Below are positions 57,277-64,000 of a DNA stretch of 64,000 nt, in pieces. Within the stretch, counting starts at the first letter, position 1. Every line of letters starts with the position of its first letter. The notes beneath the pieces were generated by a model. It was not told the origin of the DNA and ran no database searches. It saw only the letters and a program-made list of their open reading frames with translations. Source of the stretch: Alphaproteobacteria bacterium (GTDB lineage Bacteria > Pseudomonadota > Alphaproteobacteria > Rickettsiales > UBA3002); the NCBI GenBank assembly GCA_017302575.1, contig JAFLDD010000001.1:1298629-1362628 (forward strand). The letters run 5' to 3'. The position numbers and the translations under genes are program-made.

Positions 57277-58059
57277 ATGCAGCGCGGTTTTTCACTCGTT
57301 GAGCTTTCGATTGTCCTTGTCATCCTCGGATTGCTGACAGGTGGTATTCTCGCGGGACAATCACTCATCCGCGCAAGTGAGCTGCGCGCTGTAAGCACAG
57401 AATATCAGCGCTACGCTGCTGCAGTACAAACTTTTCGCGATAAGTATTTTGCGATTCCAGGAGATTTTAATGGCGCAACCAGATTCTGGAATCGCCTTAA
57501 TACGAATGCGGATTGTGTAAGCACTCATGGCCTCGGAGTAGCAGGTTCACCAGGGGCTTGTGATGGTGGTGGCGATGGAAGTATCAACAGTGCTGGCGGT
57601 GCTGGCCAGTCAGGCGATATGCACCAATTTTGGCGTCATCTGGCTTTATCGGGACTGATTGAGGGCTCCTACTCTGGCCTAGCCGGAAGCGGTGGCGGGC
57701 AGCATGTAGAGTTCAGTTCTAACAACGCGCCGCGCAGCAAACTATCAAACGCTGGATACGGCGCGATGTGGCTTGGGGTACAAGATGGCACCAACTCACC
57801 ATTTGCTGGCAGCTATGGCAACACTCTGTACCTAGGTGGACAACACACTTCGAACGTTGCTAACGTTGGTGTTCTTAAAGCCGAAGAAGCTTGGAACATC
57901 GACACCAAGATGGATGATGGTCTGCCAGCTATAGGTAAAATACGAACTTTAAAGTCCAGTTTTCGATTAAATTGCACTACCACAGACGTGCCAAGCACTT
58001 CAGTCTATGATTTAGTTCAGACCGCGCTTGGGTGTCCTTTACTGCTAACCAATTTATAG
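57277..58059 (+). CDS. Type IV pseudopilin-like protein, copy 1
   Basis: A 260-residue protein with a prepilin signal: leader MQRG, then FSLVELSIVLVILGLLTGGILA with Glu at +5 of the mature form. The rest is a soluble Gly/Ser/Asn-rich domain containing EEAWNIDTKMDDG and two C-terminal cysteines (LNC..GCPL). It is a class of pseudopilin-like proteins different from Flp pilins, so it is likely processed by a PilD-type peptidase elsewhere. It starts 15 bases after phaZ. The next gene is a paralogue with near-identical first 65 residues. Confidence 0.85.
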   Translation: MQRGFSLVELSIVLVILGLLTGGILAGQSLIRASELRAVSTEYQRYAAAVQTFRDKYFAIPGDFNGATRFWNRLNTNADCVSTHGLGVAGSPGACDGGGDGSINSAGGAGQSGDMHQFWRHLALSGLIEGSYSGLAGSGGGQHVEFSSNNAPRSKLSNAGYGAMWLGVQDGTNSPFAGSYGNTLYLGGQHTSNVANVGVLKAEEAWNIDTKMDDGLPAIGKIRTLKSSFRLNCTTTDVPSTSVYDLVQTALGCPLLLTNL

Positions 58060-58216
58060 AATTGTTAGATATGAATCGTGGTTTCTCGTTGGTTGAACTC
58101 TCGATTGTCCTTGTCATCCTCGGATTGCTGACAGGTGGTATCCTCGCGGGTCAGTCGCTCATTCGTGCATCCGAGCTGCGCGCTGTAAGCACAGAATATC
58201 AGCGCTACGCTGCTGC
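57307..58216 (+). repeat. Near-identical 5' blocks of two pseudopilin genes
   Basis: A 41-base block at 57307-57347 recurs exactly at 58101-58141. A 44-base block at 57379-57422 recurs exactly at 58173-58216. Both pairs are offset by 794 bases and the sequence between them is highly similar. This indicates tandem duplication with recent conversion or strong constraint on the signal helix. Confidence 0.85.
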
Positions 58217-58856
58217 CGTGAATACCTTCCGCGATAAGTACTTTGCGATTCCCGGCGATATGAGCAGCGCAACTAGTTTCTGGGGTAAGAACGCGACAGA
58301 CTGTAACGCTCATAGCGGCAGCGCAGCCACGCCTGGCACCTGTAATGGAAACGGCGATGGCGCGATTACCGATGCTGCCGGCGCGGGCTTAACGGGTGAG
58401 CGTTTCCAATTCTGGAAACAACTCTCCTTGGCGGGTCTAATAGAGGGTACTTATACGGGTCTTGCTGGTAGCGGCGGTGCAAACCACACCATCATCGGTA
58501 CAAATGGCCCATCGAGTAAACTGGGAAGTGGCGGATGGACGGTAGTCACCTCTGTCTCTCCCTTTGTTGGCAACACCACTTTCTATGCTGGCGAATATCT
58601 TAACCATCTTCGCTTTGGGGCTGCTTCAGCAACAGGCGCGTCGCATACTGCGCTATTAAAACCAGAAGAAGCATGGAATATCGATACGAAGATGGATGAC
58701 GGTAAGCCCGCCACTGGAAGAATAATCGCCATGTATTGGAATAACTTATGTAGCGCGGCTGATGATGGTACGCATTCGGAGCTCGATCTGGTCGCAAGCT
58801 ATCGTTTGACCGATTCTACGCCCCAATGTGCCTTGAATTTCACAAAAGCATTTTAA
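58071..58856 (+). CDS. Type IV pseudopilin-like protein, copy 2
   Basis: A 261-residue paralogue of copy 1. The first 65 residues are nearly the same (MNRGFSLVELSIVL and FRDKYFAIPGDMSSATSFW), while the C-terminal domains diverge (cysteines in DCNAH, GTCNG, NLCSAA and TPQCAL). The central AWNIDTKMDDGKPATG is conserved. I placed the start at 58071; an in-frame start at 58032 lies within copy 1 and adds no signal-like sequence. It is 11 bases after copy 1. These could be minor pseudopilins of a type II secretion or type IV pilus system. Confidence 0.85.
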   Translation: MNRGFSLVELSIVLVILGLLTGGILAGQSLIRASELRAVSTEYQRYAAAVNTFRDKYFAIPGDMSSATSFWGKNATDCNAHSGSAATPGTCNGNGDGAITDAAGAGLTGERFQFWKQLSLAGLIEGTYTGLAGSGGANHTIIGTNGPSSKLGSGGWTVVTSVSPFVGNTTFYAGEYLNHLRFGAASATGASHTALLKPEEAWNIDTKMDDGKPATGRIIAMYWNNLCSAADDGTHSELDLVASYRLTDSTPQCALNFTKAF

Positions 58857-58868
58857 CCACATTGCCGC

Positions 58869-58897
58869 TTGACTGGCAGGGCGTGAGCCCGTAAGTA
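58869..58897 (+). promoter_or_regulatory. Possible sigma-70-type promoter for carAB
   Basis: TTGACT, a 17-base spacer, then TAAGTA. The -35 is near consensus, the -10 is weak. It ends 33 bases before the carA ATG, which suits a short leader. Confidence 0.4.
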
Positions 58898-58930
58898 ACA
58901 GCCGTTTACCCGTTTATTGGAGTTTTACTG

Positions 58931-60097
58931 ATGGCTCAGACCTTCGCCACTGCCCCCAATGCCGCGCTCATGCTCGCGGATGGGACAGTGTTTTCAGGGT
59001 TTGGCGTTGGCGCACATGGTATTACAGCGGGTGAAATCTGCTTCAACACCGCGATGACGGGGTATCAGGAAATCCTCACCGACCCATCATACACCGGTCA
59101 AATCATTACCTTCACCTTTCCGCATATTGGCAATGTCGGCTGCAATGGCGAGGATATCGAGGCGGCAAAGCCCTACGCCGCAGGGTTAATTCTGCGCGAG
59201 AACATCACCGACCCTTCCAGCTTCCGCGCCAATGTGCACCTCACTGATTGGCTCATCAATAACGGCATCACGGGCATTTGCGGCGTGGATACGCGTGCAC
59301 TCACCGCGCATATCCGCAAAAACGGCGCACAAAATTGCGCGATTGGTTTTTTCAAAGATGGCAAAATCGACCAGAAGAAATTACAAGCCGCACTCGACGC
59401 TGCGCCCGATATGAATGGCCTAGAGCTCGCCGCGCATGTGACGACCCCTGCGCAATATGAATGGCGCAAGCAGCGCTGGGCGCTGGGCAAAGGCTACACA
59501 GAAATCGGCAATGGTGCGCACCATGTGGTGGCGATTGATTATGGTGAGAAACTCAACATCCTTCGTTGCCTTGCTTCGCAAGATTGCAGGCTGACGGTTG
59601 TTCCAGCGACCACCACCGCAGAAGAGATTTTAGCACTGAAGCCAGACGGTGTGTTCTTAAGCAATGGCCCTGGCGACCCTTCCGCCACGGCGCAATATTC
59701 CCTGCCCGTGATTCAAAAAATCATTGCCGCGAACGTGCCGCTGTTTGGTATTTGCCTCGGGCATCAAATGCTCGGCCTCGCACTCGGCGCGAAAACCGAG
59801 AAAATGAAACAAGGCCATCGCGGGGCGAACCACCCTGTCAAAGATTTGAAAACGAACAAGGTTGCCATTACTTCGCAGAACCACGGCTTCTGCGTGAGCG
59901 ATAAGGGCTTGCCCGCTAATGTCGAGGTCACACACCGTTCGTTGTTTGATGGCACGATTCAAGGCATCGCCACCAAAGACGGCATGTGCTTCTCGGTGCA
60001 AGGCCACCCCGAGGCATCCCCCGGCCCGCATGATTGGTTGCCGCTGTTCAAACAATTCGCCGAACTCATGGCCTCACAGAAAAAGAGGGCTGCGTAA
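58931..60097 (+). CDS. carA: Carbamoyl-phosphate synthase small subunit
   Basis: The glutamine amidotransferase subunit that feeds ammonia to CarB. The N-terminal domain starts [19 protein letters not shown]. The amidotransferase domain has the nucleophile Cys in [15 protein letters not shown] and the His/Glu pair in [12 protein letters not shown]. The 388 residues are typical. Ribosome site GGAG lies eight bases before ATG. Carbamoyl phosphate is used for arginine and pyrimidines. Its stop shares one base with the carB start. Confidence 0.97.
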   Translation: MAQTFATAPNAALMLADGTVFSGFGVGAHGITAGEICFNTAMTGYQEILTDPSYTGQIITFTFPHIGNVGCNGEDIEAAKPYAAGLILRENITDPSSFRANVHLTDWLINNGITGICGVDTRALTAHIRKNGAQNCAIGFFKDGKIDQKKLQAALDAAPDMNGLELAAHVTTPAQYEWRKQRWALGKGYTEIGNGAHHVVAIDYGEKLNILRCLASQDCRLTVVPATTTAEEILALKPDGVFLSNGPGDPSATAQYSLPVIQKIIAANVPLFGICLGHQMLGLALGAKTEKMKQGHRGANHPVKDLKTNKVAITSQNHGFCVSDKGLPANVEVTHRSLFDGTIQGIATKDGMCFSVQGHPEASPGPHDWLPLFKQFAELMASQKKRAA

Positions 60098-63000
60098 TGC
60101 CTAAACGTACGGACATAAAAAGCATTCTGATTATTGGCGCGGGGCCGATTGTGATTGGCCAAGCCTGCGAGTTTGACTATTCGGGCACGCAAGCGGTGAA
60201 AACGCTGAAGGCCGAAGGCTACCGCGTGATTCTGGTGAATAGCAACCCTGCCACCATTATGACTGACCCTGACTTGGCAGACGCGACCTATATCGAACCC
60301 ATCACGCCGGAATATGTCGAAAAAATTATTGCGAAAGAAAAGCCAGACGTGTTGCTACCCACCATGGGCGGGCAAACGGCGCTGAATTGTGCGAAGGCAC
60401 TCGCAGAAAGCGGCGTGCTTGAGAAATATAATGTCGAGTTGATTGGCGCAAAACTCGAATCCATCAACAAAGCGGAAGACCGCTTGTTATTCGGCCAAGC
60501 TATGGCGCGCATTGGTTTAGAAGTTCCCAAAAACCATGTCGTAAAAACCATGGAAGAGGCGCGCGCCGCACTGGCGGATACGGGCCTGCCTGCTGTCATC
60601 CGCCCGTCCTTCACCATGGGTGGTTCGGGCGGCGGTATTGCCTATAACCGTGAAGAATTCGAAGCGATTGTCGCTTCAGGCTTGGACGCTTCGCCGGTGG
60701 GTGAAGTGATGATTGATGAATCCGTACTCGGCTGGAAAGAGTATGAGATGGAAGTGGTGCGCGACAAGGCGGATAACTGCATCATCATCTGCTCCATTGA
60801 GAATATCGACCCGATGGGCGTGCATACCGGTGACTCCATCACCGTTGCCCCTGCCCTCACGCTCACCGACAAAGAATATCAGATCATGCGCGACGCTTCG
60901 ATTGCCGTGCTGCGCGAGATTGGCGTGGATACGGGCGGCTCGAACGTGCAATTCGCCGTGAACCCGAAAGACGGGCGCATGGTGGTGATTGAGATGAACC
61001 CACGCGTGTCGCGTTCCTCCGCATTGGCATCGAAAGCCACGGGCTTCCCAATTGCGAAGGTGGCAGCGAAATTGGCATTGGGCTATACGCTTGATGAAGT
61101 CATCAACGACATTACCAAGGCAACGCCTGCGAGCTTTGAACCGACGATTGATTATGTGGTGACGAAAATTCCGCGCTTTACGTTCGAGAAATTCCCCGGC
61201 ACGGACACGACGCTGACGACCGCCATGAAATCAGTCGGTGAAGCGATGGCGATTGGTCGTAGTTTTGCGGAATCGTTGCAAAAAGCCTTCCGTTCGCTCG
61301 AGACGGGACTCACGGGATTAAATGCGGTGGAGATTGAAGGCGTAAGCGCAGAAAACCTAGATGCTGTGCGCTCGGCGCTTACCGTTGCTGCGCCCGATAG
61401 ACTTCTCAAAATCGGCCAAGCCTTGCGCTTCGGCATGAGTGTGGATGAAATTCACACGCTTACGAAATATGACCCATGGTTCATTCGCGAACTGAAGAAA
61501 ATTATTGATGCCGAAATGTGGGTGAAAGCGAATGGTTTGCCAAGCGATGCGCCATCGTTACACGCACTCAAAAAACTTGGTTTCAGCGATAAGCAGCTTG
61601 CTGCCCTCACCAAGAAAACCGAGAAAGATATTCGCAAGGCGCGCCACAAACATAACGTGCGCCCTGTGTTCAAGCGCGTCGATACGTGTGCGGCGGAATT
61701 CGAATCACCCACGCCGTACATGTATAGCTGCTATGAAGGTCATGGTGAGGCCGCGTTCTGCGAATCACGCCCAAGTGACCGCAAAAAAATCGTTATCTTA
61801 GGTGGTGGGCCGAACCGTATTGGCCAAGGTATTGAGTTTGATTATTGCTGCGTACACGCGGCCTATGCCCTCAAAGACGCGGGCTATGAAACCATCATGA
61901 TCAACTGTAACCCTGAAACGGTTTCAACGGATTATGACACCTCAGATCGCTTGTACTTCGAGCCACTCACGGCAGAAGATGTGATTGAAATTATCGAGAA
62001 AGAAAAAACGAACGGCACGCTCGTGGGTGTGATTTTGCAGTTCGGCGGACAAACGCCACTCAAGCTCGGCCACGCACTCGAAGAAGCGGGCATTCCGATT
62101 ATCGGTACGTCAGTCGATTGCATTGACCTTGCCGAAGACCGCGAGCGTTTCCAAAAATTGCTGCACAAATTGAAATTGAAGCAGCCGAAGAATGCGATTT
62201 GTAAAACGGTTGAAGAAGTGGTGCCGGCTGCAGAAGCCATTGGCTACCCTGTAGTGGTGCGCCCGTCTTATGTTCTTGGTGGCCGCGCGATGCGCATTAT
62301 TCATGGCTCGGTCGAATTAAAAAATTATACGGCGGAGCTCTTAGCTCTGTTTGGTGATGGACCAATTCTGCTGGATGGCTATTTGCAGGACGCGATTGAG
62401 CTCGATGTGGATTGCTTGAGCGACGGCAAGGATTTCTTTGTCCCTGGCATCATGGAACATATTGAAGAAGCGGGCATTCACTCCGGCGATTCGGCGTGTT
62501 CATTGCCGCCTTATTCATTGCCCGATAATATTATCGACGAAGTGCGCAAGCAAACGATTGCGCTTGCGGGTGCGTTGGGCGTGAAAGGCCTGATGAACGT
62601 GCAGTTTGCCGTACAGCAGGGCAATATTTATATCCTCGAAGTGAATCCACGCGCCTCGCGCACCGTGCCGTTCGTTGCCAAAGCAACGGGCATTCAGATT
62701 GCGAAAATCGCGTCACGCCTCATGGCGGGTGAGTCACTGGCGAGCTTTGATTTGCCAGACGACACGACCTTGATGAAAAATCTCAAACACGTTGCGGTGA
62801 AGGAAGTGGTGTTCCCATTCGCGCGCTTCCCAGGCGTGGATACGATTTTAGGGCCTGAAATGAAATCAACGGGTGAGACCATGGGTCTGCACACGAATTT
62901 TGCTGCGGCATTTGCCAAGGGCTTCATTGGTGCGGGCAGCACCTTGCCTAAGGAAGGCAAAGTGTTCCTTTCGGTGCGTGATGGCGACAAGCCAGCCGCT

Positions 63001-63387
63001 TCGGTCATTGCGCAGGAACTTACAACGCTTGGTTTCCGCGTTGTCTGCACGCGTGGTACGGGCGAGTATTTGAAGCTACAAGGCATACCGATTGAGATCG
63101 TCAATAAGGTGCGCGAGGGTCGCCCGCATATCGTGGATATGATGAAAGACGGTAATATCGCCATGGTATTTAATACCACCGAGGGTCAGGCCGCGATTAC
63201 CGACTCCTATTCGATTCGCCGCACGGCGCTTTTGGGTAAAATTCCTTATTCGACCACCATTGCAGGCGCCCGCGCTATGGTTCAAGCGATTGCCGCGATT
63301 GATAAAGCGGGTGCTAAGGGATTGGACGTTGCGCCACTGCAATCATACGTGAATACGCAAGCTGCTAAGAAGAAAAGCGCAGCGTAG
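60097..63387 (+). CDS. carB: Carbamoyl-phosphate synthase large subunit
   Basis: The 1096-residue synthetase, made of two homologous ATP-grasp halves (about 1-550 for carboxyphosphate and 551-950 for carbamate) and a C-terminal allosteric domain. It shows [21 protein letters not shown] at the start, its counterpart [17 protein letters not shown] in the second half, and the FTMGGSGGG and VLGGRAMRI loops. The start is ATG at 60097 (TAATG with carA). The frame is open upstream inside carA but without meaning. Confidence 0.98.
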   Translation: MPKRTDIKSILIIGAGPIVIGQACEFDYSGTQAVKTLKAEGYRVILVNSNPATIMTDPDLADATYIEPITPEYVEKIIAKEKPDVLLPTMGGQTALNCAKALAESGVLEKYNVELIGAKLESINKAEDRLLFGQAMARIGLEVPKNHVVKTMEEARAALADTGLPAVIRPSFTMGGSGGGIAYNREEFEAIVASGLDASPVGEVMIDESVLGWKEYEMEVVRDKADNCIIICSIENIDPMGVHTGDSITVAPALTLTDKEYQIMRDASIAVLREIGVDTGGSNVQFAVNPKDGRMVVIEMNPRVSRSSALASKATGFPIAKVAAKLALGYTLDEVINDITKATPASFEPTIDYVVTKIPRFTFEKFPGTDTTLTTAMKSVGEAMAIGRSFAESLQKAFRSLETGLTGLNAVEIEGVSAENLDAVRSALTVAAPDRLLKIGQALRFGMSVDEIHTLTKYDPWFIRELKKIIDAEMWVKANGLPSDAPSLHALKKLGFSDKQLAALTKKTEKDIRKARHKHNVRPVFKRVDTCAAEFESPTPYMYSCYEGHGEAAFCESRPSDRKKIVILGGGPNRIGQGIEFDYCCVHAAYALKDAGYETIMINCNPETVSTDYDTSDRLYFEPLTAEDVIEIIEKEKTNGTLVGVILQFGGQTPLKLGHALEEAGIPIIGTSVDCIDLAEDRERFQKLLHKLKLKQPKNAICKTVEEVVPAAEAIGYPVVVRPSYVLGGRAMRIIHGSVELKNYTAELLALFGDGPILLDGYLQDAIELDVDCLSDGKDFFVPGIMEHIEEAGIHSGDSACSLPPYSLPDNIIDEVRKQTIALAGALGVKGLMNVQFAVQQGNIYILEVNPRASRTVPFVAKATGIQIAKIASRLMAGESLASFDLPDDTTLMKNLKHVAVKEVVFPFARFPGVDTILGPEMKSTGETMGLHTNFAAAFAKGFIGAGSTLPKEGKVFLSVRDGDKPAASVIAQELTTLGFRVVCTRGTGEYLKLQGIPIEIVNKVREGRPHIVDMMKDGNIAMVFNTTEGQAAITDSYSIRRTALLGKIPYSTTIAGARAMVQAIAAIDKAGAKGLDVAPLQSYVNTQAAKKKSAA

Positions 63388-63395
63388 TTTTAGCG

Positions 63396-64000
63396 TTAGA
63401 GGTTCATTTGCACTGGTGAAGTTTGCTCACGCGATTCGGCGAGCTTGCTCGCATGGCCACCTTGTTTCTGAGCATTCATGAGACCTTCGAGAATCGTCTG
63501 CTCTTGTGGTGAGAGTGCGGCGTTTTTATAGGCCATGCCTTCGGCGATTTTTTGTTCGCCCAACTGATTGAGTGCTTGGTTATAGTCGCGCTGCATTTCT
63601 TTTTTGCGCATGCCGCTGCCGATCACCATGCCAGTGATGGTTGTTGCTAAGCTTGTAAGACCCAGAAGCGATCCCACAATGCCTACTTTTCCTGCCATCG
63701 CCTTAGGAATATTAACAAAGCTAATACCAAATGTTATTGGTGACACTACAGCTAAACCCGTAATGATACCTGTATTCCAAGAAGTCGGCTTTTTGACCTC
63801 GCGTCCCTCAACTTGTTCTTGCTCTTGTTTTGATTTGCCTAAAAATCCACCAACAACAGCACCCAGAGCCGATACAGCAAAACTTGCAGTAATTGCCGTG
63901 CGCACCTTTCCAGAAAGCATCATGGGTATAGTTGCTAAATATCCCGCTATTCCACCCCAGAATGCGCCTTGCCCTGCCCCGTGGTTGAGCAAGCTCGGTT
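63396..64000 (-). CDS. Unrecognised membrane protein, 5' end cut by the window edge
   Basis: The frame is open to the window edge and gives at least 200 residues, so the true start may be outside; a TTG at 63992 is the last possible start seen. It has four Gly/Ala-rich hydrophobic helices in two pairs (about residues 10-28, 33-52, 75-95 and 105-125). A charged linker (KSKQEQEQVEGREVKK) separates the pairs, and a soluble C-terminal tail of about 70 residues follows. I do not recognise it. It ends 8 bases after carB, tail-to-tail. It resembles the small membrane protein at 31.2-31.7 kb in overall design but not clearly in sequence. Confidence 0.65.
   Translation of the reverse strand, partial: PSLLNHGAGQGAFWGGIAGYLATIPMMLSGKVRTAITASFAVSALGAVVGGFLGKSKQEQEQVEGREVKKPTSWNTGIITGLAVVSPITFGISFVNIPKAMAGKVGIVGSLLGLTSLATTITGMVIGSGMRKKEMQRDYNQALNQLGEQKIAEGMAYKNAALSPQEQTILEGLMNAQKQGGHASKLAESREQTSPVQMNL

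Overview
The window is a gene-dense stretch of an alphaproteobacterial chromosome. Supporting evidence is the cytochrome aa3 oxidase order coxB-coxA-ctaB-coxF-ctaG-coxC-DUF983-SURF1, a Caulobacter-style Tad/Cpa pilus locus, an rpoH with an RpoH box, UbiA, an intracellular polyhydroxybutyrate depolymerase, an ATP-cone-less NrdA, and sequences fitting the CtrA recognition pattern TTAA-N7-TTAA. Intact lysine, threonine, GMP and arginine/pyrimidine genes (dapB, thrC, guaA, carAB) argue against a strongly reduced Rickettsia-like parasite. Genus cannot be fixed from sequence alone; the tandem pseudopilins and small unrecognised proteins suggest a poorly studied lineage. No rRNA, insertion sequence, prophage or CRISPR array was seen.

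Layout. 1-2.2 kb: dnaK (3' end), dnaJ, dapB. 2.2-4.0 kb: small unrecognised genes and a secreted Arg/Glu-rich repeat protein. 4.0-5.4 kb: tldD. 5.6-11.6 kb: the cytochrome oxidase operon with its assembly genes, running into thrC, an M16 peptidase, an RluD-type pseudouridine synthase and rpoH (to 16.2 kb). 16.2-20.6 kb: a J-domain coiled-coil protein, a hybrid-free sensor histidine kinase and a ComM-type AAA ATPase. 20.6-21.0 kb: a structured leader RNA in front of a small basic protein. 21-27 kb: gshA, rsmE, ubiA, an EAL-domain protein, tRNA-Thr and mnmC. 27-32.6 kb: a KimA-like permease, an unrecognised pair (putative HExxH metalloprotein plus membrane protein), and a short PrmA-like methyltransferase. 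32.6-36.4 kb: nrdB, an Ala/Pro-rich membrane protein and nrdA, with an NrdR box upstream. 36.4-43.6 kb: a frameshifted manC, tRNA-Arg, an orphan ABC ATPase, and the der-bamB-yfgM-guaA cluster. 44-51.7 kb: cpaB-cpaC-cpaD-cpaE-cpaF-tadB-tadC. 51.7-64 kb: uvrB, a DctA-type symporter, a degenerate ceramidase-family membrane protein, phaZ, two tandem pseudopilins, carA-carB and the edge of a membrane-protein gene.

How the genes work together. The oxidase block makes all three core subunits plus heme O, the CuB-inserting chaperone and SURF1. DnaK/DnaJ, RpoH and the second J-domain protein form a heat-shock theme. The guaA-yfgM-bamB-der run is an envelope-assembly and ribosome-maturation cluster like that of Escherichia coli. 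The Tad genes supply the inner-membrane motor, the secretin and the pilotin-like lipoprotein, but no pilin, prepilin peptidase or minor pilin gene is in the window. CtrA-like sites upstream of the histidine kinase/comM pair and upstream of cpaB suggest cell-cycle control of surface and DNA-uptake functions, which is an inference.

The most unusual items are the three-stem leader with a Shine-Dalgarno-sequestering hairpin at 20.69-20.79 kb, the HExxH protein and its membrane partner at 29.2-31.7 kb, the single-nucleotide frameshift in manC at a T6 run, the ceramidase-family protein lacking its metal ligands at 55.2 kb, and the tRNA-Thr 3'-end duplication at 25.1 kb. No decisive evidence of a wholly new multi-gene system was found.
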